A stretch of DNA of 64,000 nucleotides, from positions 1 through 64,000 of the forward strand of contig NZ_JAODUA010000001.1 of the NCBI RefSeq assembly GCF_025399895.1, written 5' to 3'. The position numbers and the translations under genes were made by a program. The notes below the pieces were generated by a model, which was given only the letters and a program-made list of their open reading frames with translations, was not told the origin of the DNA and made no database searches. Below are positions 47,540 through 56,072 of the stretch, one piece after another. The stretch comes from Streptomyces sp. ASQP_92 (GTDB lineage Bacteria > Actinomycetota > Actinomycetes > Streptomycetales > Streptomycetaceae). The stretch's first letter is position 1. Each line of letters opens with the position of its first letter.

Positions 47540-48469
47540 ATGAGCAAGAACACGCGGGTCCGCGTCGCGCGGATAGCCGCCGGTGCGGTGATTGCCGCCG
47601 GCGCGTCCCTGACCGCCGCGGGTGCGGCCCAGGCCGTCGGCTCCGACTCCAACGACGTCAAGACCAACACGGTCCTCGACGACCCCTGCGTCCCGGGTGC
47701 GCCGCTGTGCGACACCACGGGTGGGCAGACGACCGGCTCCACCACCAGCGGTACGACGGGGTCCACGACCTCGTCCGGTACCACCGGTTCCACCACCTCC
47801 GAGGGCACCACCGGCTCGACCACGTCGGCCGGCACGACCGGTTCGACGACCTCGGCCGGTACCACCGGTTCCACCACCTCCGAGGGCACCACCGGTTCGA
47901 CCACGTCGGCCGGTACCACCGGTTCGACGACGTCCTCCGGTACCACCGGTTCCACGACGTCCTCCGGCACCACGGGCTCCACGACGTCGGCCGGCACCGC
48001 CGGTTCGACGACCTCCTCCGGCACGACCGGTTCGACGACGTCTTCCGGCACCACGGGCTCCACGACGTCGGCCGGCACCACCGGTTCGACGACCTCCTCC
48101 GGCACGACCGGTTCGACGACGTCTTCCGGCACCACGGGCTCCAGCACGTCCTCCGGCACCACGGGTACCACCGGCAGCACCGGCTCGACCGGTACGACGG
48201 GCTCCACCGGCACCACCGGCTCGACCGGGACCACGGGCTCCACCGGCTCCACGGGGACCACGGGTTCGACCGGCACCACGGGCAACACCGGCACCGCCCC
48301 CGACGCGGTCGGCTCGCAGCCGGTCGAGCAGGGGAAGCAGAAGGAGGAGCTCGCCGCCACCGGTGCGGGCGGGACCACCTTCCTGCTGATCGGCGCCGCG
48401 ACCATGATCGCGGGTGGCGTGGGCTTCCGCCTCATGCCGCGTCTGGTCAACGGTCGTAACGTCGCGTAA
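47540..48469 (+). CDS. Serine/threonine/glycine-repeat cell-wall protein with LAATG sorting signal
   Basis: A 309-aa exported protein. A signal peptide ends at AQA (residue 32). A short stretch with two cysteines (DDPCVPGAPLC) follows. About 190 residues are built from a 9-residue repeat, TTGSTTSxG, where x is S, E or A, passing into TGSTGT repeats. The C-terminus has an LAATG motif (271-275), a hydrophobic helix and a basic end, the signal for class E sortases. It is probably wall-anchored and may be O-glycosylated. ATG 47540. The function is unknown. Confidence 0.88.
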   Translation: MSKNTRVRVARIAAGAVIAAGASLTAAGAAQAVGSDSNDVKTNTVLDDPCVPGAPLCDTTGGQTTGSTTSGTTGSTTSSGTTGSTTSEGTTGSTTSAGTTGSTTSAGTTGSTTSEGTTGSTTSAGTTGSTTSSGTTGSTTSSGTTGSTTSAGTAGSTTSSGTTGSTTSSGTTGSTTSAGTTGSTTSSGTTGSTTSSGTTGSSTSSGTTGTTGSTGSTGTTGSTGTTGSTGTTGSTGSTGTTGSTGTTGNTGTAPDAVGSQPVEQGKQKEELAATGAGGTTFLLIGAATMIAGGVGFRLMPRLVNGRNVA

Positions 48470-48488
48470 GCGATAGCGACCCCTACGC

Positions 48489-48530
48489 GAAGAGGGCCCC
48501 GGGTGCGATCACGCACTCGGGGCCCTCTTC
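48489..48530. terminator. Bidirectional terminator after the wall-protein gene
   Basis: A 19-bp stem with one G-U pair (arms GAAGAGGGCCCC and GGGGCCCTCTTC at the base) closes a 4-nt loop (ATCA). It starts 19 bp after the wall-protein stop and lies 64 bp beyond the end of the convergent zinc-ribbon gene, so it can serve both. Confidence 0.88.
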
Positions 48531-48593
48531 GTGTACGGCGTACGGCGTAAGGGTGGGGTTCGGACGGCCTCGTACGGACCGGCGAACCGTGGC

Positions 48594-48785
48594 TCAGACG
48601 CTCTGGTGGGCCAGGAGGGCCAGCGCTCCCACCAGGATGATCAGCAGGGTGACCAGCGCCGCGGGGCTCAGGGCGCCCCACTGGTTCTCCTGCTGGAGAC
48701 GCTCCCGGTTGGCCCGGCAGACGCGACAGCGGCCCTCGCTCACGGGCGCCGCGCAGTTGGCGCACACCAATCTGTCATAGGTCAT
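48594..48785 (-). CDS. Small zinc-ribbon membrane protein
   Basis: The 63-aa protein has two CxxC pairs (CANC and CRVC, residues 8-11 and 20-23) forming a zinc ribbon. A C-terminal membrane helix follows (ALVTLLIILVGALALLA). A strong AGGAGGAG site precedes the ATG. It appears conserved at this site in streptomycetes as far as I recall. It is divergent from ftsE by 265 bp. Function unknown; a membrane-anchored adaptor is possible. Confidence 0.8.
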   Translation of the reverse strand: MTYDRLVCANCAAPVSEGRCRVCRANRERLQQENQWGALSPAALVTLLIILVGALALLAHQSV

Positions 48786-48999
48786 GCGCTCTCCTCCTCC
48801 CGCGCGGCGGAGCCGGCGCATACAGCGTTCAATCCGCCATCTCTCCGCTCAACGCTCAGGGAAACGCGACCGTTCCCCCTACCACTGTGCCAGCTCCCAC
48901 GCGTTTCGGCGCGCCCCGCCTGATTCATCCCGTTCCCACCCGCACAACCCAAGGGACATAAGGGGCATCCCCGGACGTGGCCTGCGCGGGCTCGTCCCG

Positions 49000-49027
49000 T
49001 TCGCGTAAGGTCACGCACACCTATACT
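49000..49027 (+). promoter_or_regulatory. Candidate ftsE promoter
   Basis: TATACT at 49022-49027 is a near-consensus -10 box, 23 bp before the ftsE GTG. The best -35 candidate, TTCGCG (49000-49005), is 16 bp away and weak. Confidence 0.4.
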
Positions 49028-49050
49028 CCCGGCCGACCCGTGGTGCACCC

Positions 49051-49740
49051 GTGATCCGATTCGACAATGTCTCCAAGACCTATCCCAAGCAGAACCGACC
49101 AGCCCTGCGGGAAGTCTCCCTCGACATCGAGAAGGGGGAGTTCGTCTTCCTCGTCGGCTCGTCCGGATCCGGCAAGTCGACGTTTCTGAGACTGATCCTG
49201 CGCGAAGAGCGCGCCAGCCATGGGCAGGTGCACGTACTGGGCAAGGACCTGGCCCGGCTCTCCAACTGGAAGGTGCCGCACATGCGGCGCCAACTGGGCA
49301 CGGTCTTCCAGGACTTCAGGCTCCTCCCCAACAAGACCGTCGCGGAGAACGTCGCGTTCGCCCAGGAGGTCATCGGCAAACCGCGCGGCGAGATCCGCAA
49401 GGCGGTGCCGCAGGTGCTCGACCTCGTCGGGCTCGGCGGCAAGGAAGACCGCAGGCCCGGTGAGCTCTCCGGTGGTGAACAGCAGCGCGTGGCCATCGCC
49501 CGCGCCTTCGTCAACCGGCCCATGCTGCTCATCGCGGACGAGCCGACCGGCAACCTCGACCCCCAGACCTCCGTCGGCATCATGAAGCTGCTCGACCGGA
49601 TCAACCGGACCGGCACCACCGTTGTCATGGCGACCCACGACCAGAACATCGTCGACCAGATGCGCAAGCGCGTCATCGAGCTGGAGTCCGGCCGTCTCGT
49701 ACGAGACCAGGCGCGCGGCGTCTACGGCTACCAGCACTGA
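49051..49740 (+). CDS. ftsE: Cell division ATP-binding protein FtsE
   Basis: The 229-aa ATPase has Walker A (GSSGSGKST), the signature [15 protein letters not shown] and Walker B ([13 protein letters not shown]). It joins FtsX to form a membrane complex that activates peptidoglycan hydrolases at division sites. The aromatic [16 protein letters not shown] opening is typical. A GTG start is used, with a short leader after a TATACT box. ftsX follows after 46 bp. Confidence 0.95.
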   Translation: MIRFDNVSKTYPKQNRPALREVSLDIEKGEFVFLVGSSGSGKSTFLRLILREERASHGQVHVLGKDLARLSNWKVPHMRRQLGTVFQDFRLLPNKTVAENVAFAQEVIGKPRGEIRKAVPQVLDLVGLGGKEDRRPGELSGGEQQRVAIARAFVNRPMLLIADEPTGNLDPQTSVGIMKLLDRINRTGTTVVMATHDQNIVDQMRKRVIELESGRLVRDQARGVYGYQH

Positions 49741-49786
49741 GCGCCGTAGAGCACTCGTCGAGCACTGAAAGGCTGAAATCGTCGCC

Positions 49787-50704
49787 ATGCGCGCCCAGTT
49801 CGTTCTCTCGGAGATCGGGGTCGGTCTCCGTCGCAACCTGACCATGACGATCGCCGTCGTCGTCTCCGTCGCCCTCTCGCTGGCCCTGTTCGGCGGTTCG
49901 CTGCTGATGCGGGATCAGGTCAACAACATGAAGGGCTACTGGTACGACAAGGTCAACGTCTCCATCTTCCTCTGCAACAAGGCGGACGCCGAGAGCGTCG
50001 CCAAGTGCGCCAAGGGCGCGGTGACGGCGCAGCAGAAGAAGGACATCGAGGCCGACCTCAAGAAGCTGGACGTCGTCCAGACGGTGTCGTACGAATCGGC
50101 CGACGACGCGTTCAAGCACTACAAGGAGCAGTTCGGCGGCTCCCCGATGGCCGGTTCGATCACCCCGGACCAGATGCAGGAGTCCTTCCGGGTCAAGCTC
50201 AAGGACCCGGAGAAGTTCGCCGTGGTGGCCACCGCCTTCGCGGGCCGCGACGGCGTCCAGTCCGTGCAGGACCAGAAGGGCATCCTGGAGAACCTGTTCG
50301 GCCTGCTCAACGGCATGAACGTGGCGGCCATGCTGGTCATGTTCGTCATGCTGATCGTCGCGCTGATGCTGATCGTCAACACGGTGCGCGTCTCCGCGTT
50401 CAGCAGGCGGCGCGAGACCGGGATCATGCGCCTGGTCGGCGCCTCCAGCTTCTACATCCAGGCGCCGTTCATCATGGAGGCCGCGTTCGCGGGGCTGCTG
50501 GGCGGGGTGGCCGCCGCGGGCATGCTCATCGTCGGCCGCTACTTCATGATCGACCACGGGCTCGACCTGGCGCACAAGTTGAACCTCATCAACTTCATCG
50601 GCTGGGACGCGGTCCTCGCCAAGCTGCCGCTGGTGCTCGCGGCCAGCGTCCTGATGCCCGCGCTCGCGGCCTTCTTCGCGCTGCGCAAGTACCTCAAGGT
50701 CTGA
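49787..50704 (+). CDS. ftsX: Cell division permease-like protein FtsX
   Basis: The 305-aa protein has four membrane helices: one near residue 20-40, then three from about 175 to 300. Between the first two lies a large extracellular loop of about 130 residues that should bind the periplasmic partner. The cytosolic REXGIMRLVGAS coupling segment is present (RRETGIMRLVGAS). Together with FtsE it regulates wall hydrolases. In streptomycetes the loop partners are NlpC/p60-type hydrolases; the S41 protease gene follows here. Confidence 0.95.
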   Translation: MRAQFVLSEIGVGLRRNLTMTIAVVVSVALSLALFGGSLLMRDQVNNMKGYWYDKVNVSIFLCNKADAESVAKCAKGAVTAQQKKDIEADLKKLDVVQTVSYESADDAFKHYKEQFGGSPMAGSITPDQMQESFRVKLKDPEKFAVVATAFAGRDGVQSVQDQKGILENLFGLLNGMNVAAMLVMFVMLIVALMLIVNTVRVSAFSRRRETGIMRLVGASSFYIQAPFIMEAAFAGLLGGVAAAGMLIVGRYFMIDHGLDLAHKLNLINFIGWDAVLAKLPLVLAASVLMPALAAFFALRKYLKV

Positions 50705-50727
50705 CCCCGCGTGTGACATACGCCCCT

Positions 50728-50759
50728 GGCGCCGTAGGAGCAACAGCCCCTACGGCGCC
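50728..50759 (+). terminator. Hairpin after ftsX
   Basis: GGCGCCGTAGG (50728-50738) pairs perfectly with CCTACGGCGCC (50749-50759) around a 10-nt loop, 23 bp after the ftsX stop and 25 bp before the S41 protease start. Confidence 0.7.
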
Positions 50760-50784
50760 TCGCCGTTGTCCTAGACTCGGCGCC

Positions 50785-51987
50785 ATGTCGGGTCCGGATC
50801 TCTGTCCCAGGCCCCGCGGGGTGCGCCGCGGGGCGGCTCTGACCTTGGTCTTCGCGAGCGTCCTGGTGACCGGGGCCGCCACCAACTGCCTGCCGGGTGC
50901 CGAGCGCAGGCCCCCCGCACAGGCAACCGCCCCGGCCGCCGCGGCCGCCGCCCTCGACCCGCGCGAGGGTCACACCACCCGCGGCGGCGACCGCACCGCG
51001 GACGAGGTGCGGCGCGCGGCCGCCGAGGCGCAGGCCGACGGGAAGTCCGCCACCCGGGCCGCCGAGGAGGCCGTCGGCCGCAGCGGGGACCGCTGGGGCG
51101 CGGTCTACGACAGAGCCGAGTACGAGCAGTACGCGGACGCCCTGGAGGGCCGCTACACCGGCGTCGGTCTGTGGGTGGCCCGCGCGGCCGGCGGCCACAT
51201 CCAGGTGACCCGGGTGCAGCCCGGCGGGCCCGCCGCCCGGGCCGGAGTGCGACCCGGCGACGTCCTGCGCACCATCGACGGCTGGTCCGCCGACGGCAAG
51301 CCGGTCACCGACGTGGTGGCGCGGCTGCGCGGCGACGCGGCCGGCAGCAAGGTCGCCATCGGCCTCGGACGCGGCCCCCTCACCTGGACCCGGACGCTGG
51401 ACCGGGCGGTCCTCGGCACCGAGGACGTGACCGTCGAGAACCTCTCCGACGAGGTCGTGATGATCAGGGTGACGGCCTTCACCAAGGGGTCGGGCGAGCG
51501 GGTGCGGGCCGCGGTGCGCCGGGCCCCGGAGGGCGCCGGGATCCTGCTCGACCTGCGGGGCAACAGCGGCGGCCTGGTCGCCGAGGCCGTCACCGCGGCC
51601 TCCGCCTTCCTGCCCGGCGGCCTGGTCGCCACGTACGACGTGCACGGCAAGCAGCGCGCGCTGTACGCGAGCGGCGGCGGGGACGTCGAGCGGCCCCTGG
51701 TGGTCGTGATCGACGGCGGCACCATGAGCGCGGCCGAGCTCCTCACCGGCGCGCTCCAGGACCGGGGCCGCGCGGTCACCGTGGGCTCGCGCACCTTCGG
51801 CAAGGGCTCGGTCCAGATGCCCACGGGCCTGGTCGGCGGCTCGGTCGCCGAGCTGACCGTGGGCCACTACCGCACTCCCTCGGGCCATGGGCTCGACGGC
51901 AGGGGCATCACCCCCGACCTGCCGGTCACCGAGCACCCGCTGGAGCACGCCCGGACCGTCCTGAGCGGTCTGGGCGGCACGTCGTAA
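50785..51987 (+). CDS. S41-family C-terminal processing protease
   Basis: A 400-aa exported protease. An N-terminal signal or anchor ([17 protein letters not shown]) is followed by a helical stretch, a PDZ domain (about 125-215, [12 protein letters not shown]) and the S41 catalytic core. The nucleophile lies in [10 protein letters not shown], and the general-base lysine in [11 protein letters not shown], as in CtpA/Prc. It cleaves C-terminal segments of envelope proteins. It is conserved next to ftsEX and smpB, which suggests a role in controlling wall hydrolases, but no substrate is known. Confidence 0.9.
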   Translation: MSGPDLCPRPRGVRRGAALTLVFASVLVTGAATNCLPGAERRPPAQATAPAAAAAALDPREGHTTRGGDRTADEVRRAAAEAQADGKSATRAAEEAVGRSGDRWGAVYDRAEYEQYADALEGRYTGVGLWVARAAGGHIQVTRVQPGGPAARAGVRPGDVLRTIDGWSADGKPVTDVVARLRGDAAGSKVAIGLGRGPLTWTRTLDRAVLGTEDVTVENLSDEVVMIRVTAFTKGSGERVRAAVRRAPEGAGILLDLRGNSGGLVAEAVTAASAFLPGGLVATYDVHGKQRALYASGGGDVERPLVVVIDGGTMSAAELLTGALQDRGRAVTVGSRTFGKGSVQMPTGLVGGSVAELTVGHYRTPSGHGLDGRGITPDLPVTEHPLEHARTVLSGLGGTS

Positions 51988-52021
51988 ACCGCTTGCGCCG
52001 AGGTGCGAAAATAGCCGCACT

Positions 52022-52549
52022 ATGGCTAAGAACACGGGCAAGGACAAAGAGAAGGACAGCAAGCGCAAGCTGGTCGCGCAGAACAAGAAGGCACGGCACG
52101 ACTACCTCGTCATCGACACCTACGAGTGCGGCCTGGTGCTCACCGGCACCGAGGTGAAGTCGCTGCGCCAGGGCCGTGCCTCGCTGGTCGACGGGTTCGT
52201 CCAGATCGACGGCGGCGAGGCCTGGCTGCACAACGTGCACGTCCCCGAGTACGCGCAGGGCACCTGGACCAACCACAGCGCCCGGCGGAAGCGGAAGCTG
52301 CTGCTGCACCGGATGGAGATCAACAAGCTGGAGTCGAAGTCCAGCGAGTCGGGTCACACGATCGTGCCGCTCGCCCTGTACTTCAAGGACGGCCGGGCCA
52401 AGATCGAGATCGCGCTCGCCAAGGGCAAGAAGGAGTACGACAAGCGCCAGACGCTGCGCGAGAAGCAGGACCGCCGCGAGACGGACCGCGCGATCTCGGC
52501 GGTCAAGCGCAAGGAGCGGGCGAGCCTGCGCCAGGCCCGACCGGAATAG
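52022..52549 (+). CDS. smpB: tmRNA-binding protein SmpB
   Basis: The 175-aa protein binds the tRNA-like part of tmRNA in trans-translation. The beta-barrel core ([20 protein letters not shown], then [15 protein letters not shown]) and the C-terminal basic tail that reaches into the A-site are intact. The N-terminus has a Lys-rich extension of about 20 residues. It lies directly upstream of the ssrA gene, with only 80 bp between them. Confidence 0.96.
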   Translation: MAKNTGKDKEKDSKRKLVAQNKKARHDYLVIDTYECGLVLTGTEVKSLRQGRASLVDGFVQIDGGEAWLHNVHVPEYAQGTWTNHSARRKRKLLLHRMEINKLESKSSESGHTIVPLALYFKDGRAKIEIALAKGKKEYDKRQTLREKQDRRETDRAISAVKRKERASLRQARPE

Positions 52550-52551
52550 GC

Positions 52552-52581
52552 TGGCACCCTCGGGCGTTGGTCACGTACGAT
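52552..52581 (+). promoter_or_regulatory. Candidate ssrA promoter
   Basis: TGGCAC (52552-52557) and TACGAT (52576-52581) are separated by 18 bp, fitting a vegetative streptomycete promoter. Transcription would start near 52588, about 42 nt before the mature tmRNA end. A hairpin (AAGGTG-TGGCAC-CACCTT, 52599-52616) lies in this leader. Confidence 0.5.
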
Positions 52582-52629
52582 GGCACTGCACCTCGGTGAA
52601 GGTGTGGCACCACCTTGAAAAAACAACAT

Positions 52630-52996
52630 GGGGATGATCGGTTTCGACAGCGGATGTCGAAGCAGGGGAAGCGTGTCGAGGAAGCGGCAATGATCTCGTA
52701 AACCATATGTCGCAAACAATAATCGCCAACACCAAGCGCGATTCCTTCGCCCTCGCTGCCTAAGTAGCGACGCGTGAAGTGTCAGCCCGGGGCTGTTCCC
52801 GACCCGGATCCTGGCATCAGCTAGGGGACTAAACTTCTAAGCCCGGTCACGGGGTTTAGAAGGAAATCAAACAGTGGCTGGGCCCGTCGGCGACTTGTTC
52901 GCGTGATTGCCGGGGCCGAGAAAAGCGCAGCGAACTGCACACGGAGAAGCCCTGTTTTTGCACCGTTGGACGCGGGTTCGATTCCCGCCATCTCCA
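52630..52996 (+). ncRNA. ssrA: Transfer-messenger RNA
   Basis: The 5' end GGGGATG pairs with CATCTCC near the 3' end to form a tRNA-like acceptor stem, and the T-loop reads GGTTCGATTCC. The mature 3' end is the A at 52996; CCA is not encoded (the genome reads ACG) and must be added. The tag frame is inside. Pseudoknot-rich segments occupy about 52770-52900. Together with SmpB it rescues stalled ribosomes. Confidence 0.96.
52725..52763 (+). other. tmRNA proteolysis-tag reading frame
   Basis: The resume codon GCC begins a 12-residue tag, ANTKRDSFALAA, followed by TAA. The ALAA end is the ClpXP/ClpAP degron. The tag is the streptomycete type. Confidence 0.93.
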
Positions 52997-53044
52997 CGAT
53001 CGAGGAGACCCGGATGTCCGGAGCTCCTCGCCCCATGTAGGCAC

Positions 53045-53074
53045 AGGCCCGGTCGCTTTCGAGCGGCCGGGCCT
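53045..53074. terminator. ssrA terminator
   Basis: A 13-bp stem with one G-U pair (AGGCCCGGTCGCT with AGCGGCCGGGCCT) is closed by a TTCG tetraloop and followed by TTTG. It lies 49 bp after the tmRNA end and 20 bp beyond the end of the convergent gene. Confidence 0.85.
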
Positions 53075-53093
53075 TTGTCGTGCCCGGACCGGG

Positions 53094-53513
53094 TCAGGCG
53101 ACCGGCTGGCCGGTGAGCATGCCGAGGAGCTGGTCCATCTCGTTGCGCCACATGCGGTGGACGTTCATCCGGGTCGGCTTCGGCCGCCCCGGCAGCTGGC
53201 AGCGGAACGAGCTCCACAGAGTGTTGCGGCGGATGTCGCTGACCATCTGCATCGCCTCGTTCGGCGGGATCGCGACGACGATCTCCTGCGGCCGGTTGCT
53301 CATCCGGCTGGCCCGGTGGATGAGCACGGCCTGCTGGGTCACGGTGATGAAGTAGTACTTCAGGAAGGCCTGGCCTATGGCGCCGAACATGCTCATCAGC
53401 CAGACGCTGGGGCCCGCTATCGCCTGGATCGTGACGATCGGGCGGTCCTGCGGGTTGGCCTGCGCGATCGCCTCGGCGACCTGCTGCTGGATCGTCGACT
53501 TCTTCATGGCCAT
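53094..53513 (-). CDS. Conserved small protein of unknown function
   Basis: The 139-aa protein has no signal peptide or membrane helix of full length. A central part (FLKYYFITVTQQAVLIHRA, then RPQEIVVAIPPNEA) has the alternating strand pattern of a PH-like barrel, followed by an amphipathic C-terminal helix (RMWRNEMDQLLGML). This fold guess is mine and is weak. The ATG at 53513 has AAAGG 9 nt upstream. It lies between the convergent ssrA gene and the MFS gene. I do not recognise a function. Confidence 0.7.
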   Translation of the reverse strand: MAMKKSTIQQQVAEAIAQANPQDRPIVTIQAIAGPSVWLMSMFGAIGQAFLKYYFITVTQQAVLIHRASRMSNRPQEIVVAIPPNEAMQMVSDIRRNTLWSSFRCQLPGRPKPTRMNVHRMWRNEMDQLLGMLTGQPVA

Positions 53514-53568
53514 GGGGATGGGCCTTTCCTGACACAGGGTCATACTCAAGCGGAGGGGGACGTCCCGC

Positions 53569-54807
53569 TTATCGGCGGGGCGGTGCAGCGTACCGCCCGC
53601 GACCGGCGGCTCCCACCACCAGGGCGGCGGCCGCCGCGCAGACCGGGACCAAGTAGCCCATCTCCGCGCCCGCTTGCTCGATGACCTGGCCGCCGAGCGC
53701 CGAGCCGACCGCGATGCCGCCGAGGATCGCGGTGACGGCCAGGGTCATGCCCTCGTTCAACTGCCCCTGCGGGGTGCGGCGCTGAACCAGGGTCATACCG
53801 GTGACCATGGTGGGGGCGGTCGCCGCCCCCGCGAGGAGCAGCGCGCCCGCGAGCGCGAACAGGGAGCCGGTGGCCAGGGCCGCGAGCAGTGGCAGCCCCA
53901 TCAGCGCGGCCATGGCCGCGAGGCAGCCGACGAGCCGCCGGCCCGTGTCGCGGGCCGGGCGCGCCGACCCGTACAGGAGCCCCGCGACGCAGGACCCGGC
54001 GGCCTGGAGGGCCAGCACCGCGCCCGCGGCGCCACGGTGGCCGAGCGCGTCGGCGTAGGCGATGGTCACCACCTCCAGCGCGCCGAACACCGCACCGGTG
54101 GTGAGGAAGACCGCGAGCAGCGGGACGAACCCCCGTGTCCGGACAGGGGACTTGGCGGATGCCGTACGAGGTGTGGGGGGCGGCTCGGTGGCGCGCTGGG
54201 CGGCGAAGACCAGGACGCCCGTCATCAGCAGCACCGCGCCGACGAGGGTGCCGGCCTCGGGGAACAGGGCCGAGCAGAGGAACGCGGCGGCGACCGGGCC
54301 GAGCATGAAGCACAGCTCGTCGGCGGCCTGCTCGAAGGAGTTGGCGGTGTGCAGCGCCGCCGCGTCGCGCGGTGAGGGGCCCCCGTGCAGATGGGCCCAG
54401 CGGGCGCGGGACATGCCGCCGGTGTTGGGGGTGGTGGCGGTCGCGGCGTAGGCGGCGAACAGGGTCCAGTCGGGGGCGTCGAGGTGGACGCACAGGAGCA
54501 GGGCGAGCGACCCGCAGACCGCGATCGCCGTGGCCGGTACGGCGATTCGGGCCTGGCCGTACCGGTCGACGAGCCGGGCGGTCCACGGCGCCACCAGCGC
54601 GGTCGCGGCCAGGCCCGTGGCGGTGACGGCCCCGGCCAGCGCGTAGGAGCCGCGCGCCCCCGCGATCATGATCACGGCGCTCACGCCGAACATGCCCATG
54701 GGGAGGCGGGCGATGAGGTTGCCCAGGGTGAAGGCGCGGGCGCCGGGGGTGGCGAAGAGGCGTATGTAGGGGGTCGAGCGGCGGGAGAGCGGGGTCGATT
54801 GCGGCAT
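53569..54807 (-). CDS. MFS transporter
   Basis: A 412-aa major facilitator with twelve predicted helices and the motif A-like loop LVDRYGQARI between helices 2 and 3. It resembles streptomycete drug or sugar-type exporters, but the substrate cannot be told. The ATG at 54807 is the only likely start. It is divergent from a LysR-type regulator with 102 bp between the starts, the usual arrangement in which the regulator controls the exporter. Confidence 0.9.
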   Translation of the reverse strand: MPQSTPLSRRSTPYIRLFATPGARAFTLGNLIARLPMGMFGVSAVIMIAGARGSYALAGAVTATGLAATALVAPWTARLVDRYGQARIAVPATAIAVCGSLALLLCVHLDAPDWTLFAAYAATATTPNTGGMSRARWAHLHGGPSPRDAAALHTANSFEQAADELCFMLGPVAAAFLCSALFPEAGTLVGAVLLMTGVLVFAAQRATEPPPTPRTASAKSPVRTRGFVPLLAVFLTTGAVFGALEVVTIAYADALGHRGAAGAVLALQAAGSCVAGLLYGSARPARDTGRRLVGCLAAMAALMGLPLLAALATGSLFALAGALLLAGAATAPTMVTGMTLVQRRTPQGQLNEGMTLAVTAILGGIAVGSALGGQVIEQAGAEMGYLVPVCAAAAALVVGAAGRGRYAAPPRR

Positions 54808-54909
54808 GCCCCGATCCTCGCGGGGCCCTGCGTGAAGGGTCCAACACCTGATCAGCGCCCATTCACGCACTCTTGTTGTCAACGCCCGTGATGTTGTTGA
54901 CTGCCGCCC

Positions 54910-55920
54910 GTGCCCCACGACACCGACCCGCGCCTGCTGCGTTCCTTCGCCGCCGTCGCCGAGGAACTCCACTTCACCCGCGCCGCGGCTCGCCTCTTCG
55001 TCGCGCAGCAGGCCCTGAGCCGCGACATCCGGCGCCTGGAGCGGGAGTTGGGGGCCGATCTCTTCGTGCGCACCACCCGGGCCGTGACGCTCACCGCGGA
55101 CGGGGCGCGGCTGCTGCCGTACGCCCGGCGGGTGCTCGCCGCGCACGACGAACTCCGCGACGCCTGGACGGGCCAGGGCGCCGAGCGGCCGCTGCTCGTC
55201 GACATCTCGGCGCCGGTCGGCACCGGGGCGCGGGTACTTGCCGAGGCCCGCGCCCAGGCGCCGGGCGTCGAGTTCGTGGCCCGGTTCATCAGTGGCCTGA
55301 CGGGGGCCGCCGCCGAGATCCTGGCGGGACGGCTCGACGTCTCCTTCGGCCGGGTGGCCGGGCTCGACCCGGCGGTCCTGGCGGGGCTCGGCCACCAGCC
55401 GGTGCGCTACGAGCGGATGGCGGTGCTGCTCGACGCCGGGCACCGGCTCGCGGGGCTGGCCGAGGTGCCGCTGGACGCGCTGTCCGGCGAGACGCTGTAC
55501 GTGGCGGCGGGCAATCCGGCGACCGCCGAGTGGACCGACCTCGCCGAGCGGCTCTTCGCGGGGCGCGGCATCCGGGCGGCCGCGCCGTTCCCGGAGATCG
55601 CGGGCGAGGAGGAGTTCGTCCGGGTGGTGCGCAAGCAGGGCTGGTCGGTGCTGGCCAGCACCGAGTTCATGGACGTGCCCGGCATGGTGGTGCGCCCGCT
55701 GACCGGGCCCGTGCCGCTCGCGCCGGTGTCCCTGGTGTGGCGCGACGGGCTCACGCACCCCGGGCTCGATGTCCTGCGGCGTATTGCGGAGGAGGAGGCG
55801 GCGGCGCACGGGTGGCTGGAAAGGCCCGCCGGAAGCTGGCTTCCCGAGCCCGACTTGTCCCTGATGGCCGTCAATGCCCCGCGTGTGGGCCGGGTAAGGC
55901 GAAGGTCACGTGATACGTGA
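54910..55920 (+). CDS. LysR-family transcriptional regulator
   Basis: The 336-aa protein has an N-terminal LysR helix-turn-helix (LLRSFAAVAEELHFTRAA, then LFVAQQALSRDIRRLE) and a C-terminal periplasmic-binding-like effector domain. The GTG start is followed by PHDTDPRLL. It probably controls the divergent MFS gene. The 102-bp gap contains GTTGTCAAC (54875-54883) and TGTTGTTGAC (54892-54901), two related half-sites that could form its operator. Confidence 0.9.
   Translation: MPHDTDPRLLRSFAAVAEELHFTRAAARLFVAQQALSRDIRRLERELGADLFVRTTRAVTLTADGARLLPYARRVLAAHDELRDAWTGQGAERPLLVDISAPVGTGARVLAEARAQAPGVEFVARFISGLTGAAAEILAGRLDVSFGRVAGLDPAVLAGLGHQPVRYERMAVLLDAGHRLAGLAEVPLDALSGETLYVAAGNPATAEWTDLAERLFAGRGIRAAAPFPEIAGEEEFVRVVRKQGWSVLASTEFMDVPGMVVRPLTGPVPLAPVSLVWRDGLTHPGLDVLRRIAEEEAAAHGWLERPAGSWLPEPDLSLMAVNAPRVGRVRRRSRDT
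55906..55920. promoter_or_regulatory. Palindrome upstream of matA
   Basis: TCACGT-GAT-ACGTGA is a perfect 6-bp inverted repeat with a 3-bp spacer, at the end of the LysR gene and 153 bp before the matA ATG. It could be an operator or half of one. It also encodes the last LysR residues. Confidence 0.35.
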
Positions 55921-56072
55921 ACACATGTCCACAGCCTCGTGCGCTACATTCATCGCCCGGGTGCGGCGGGATAGGGGGGCGCTCCGAACGGGTGGGTTTT
56001 CCCCGTTCCGGAGGTGGCGCCCGGGAGTCGTGCGCGCAACCCGCGAAACACATTCAGGGAGTGCGTACGAAC

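Noticed and set aside
47745..48290. Regular short repeats that might suggest a CRISPR array
   Set aside because: The 27-bp units are in frame within a signal-peptide, sortase-motif protein and there are no unique spacers or cas genes.
52867..53535. A 222-codon minus-strand open frame across the 3' part of ssrA
   Set aside because: It reads through the tmRNA and its terminator and is out of frame with the better-supported 139-aa gene.
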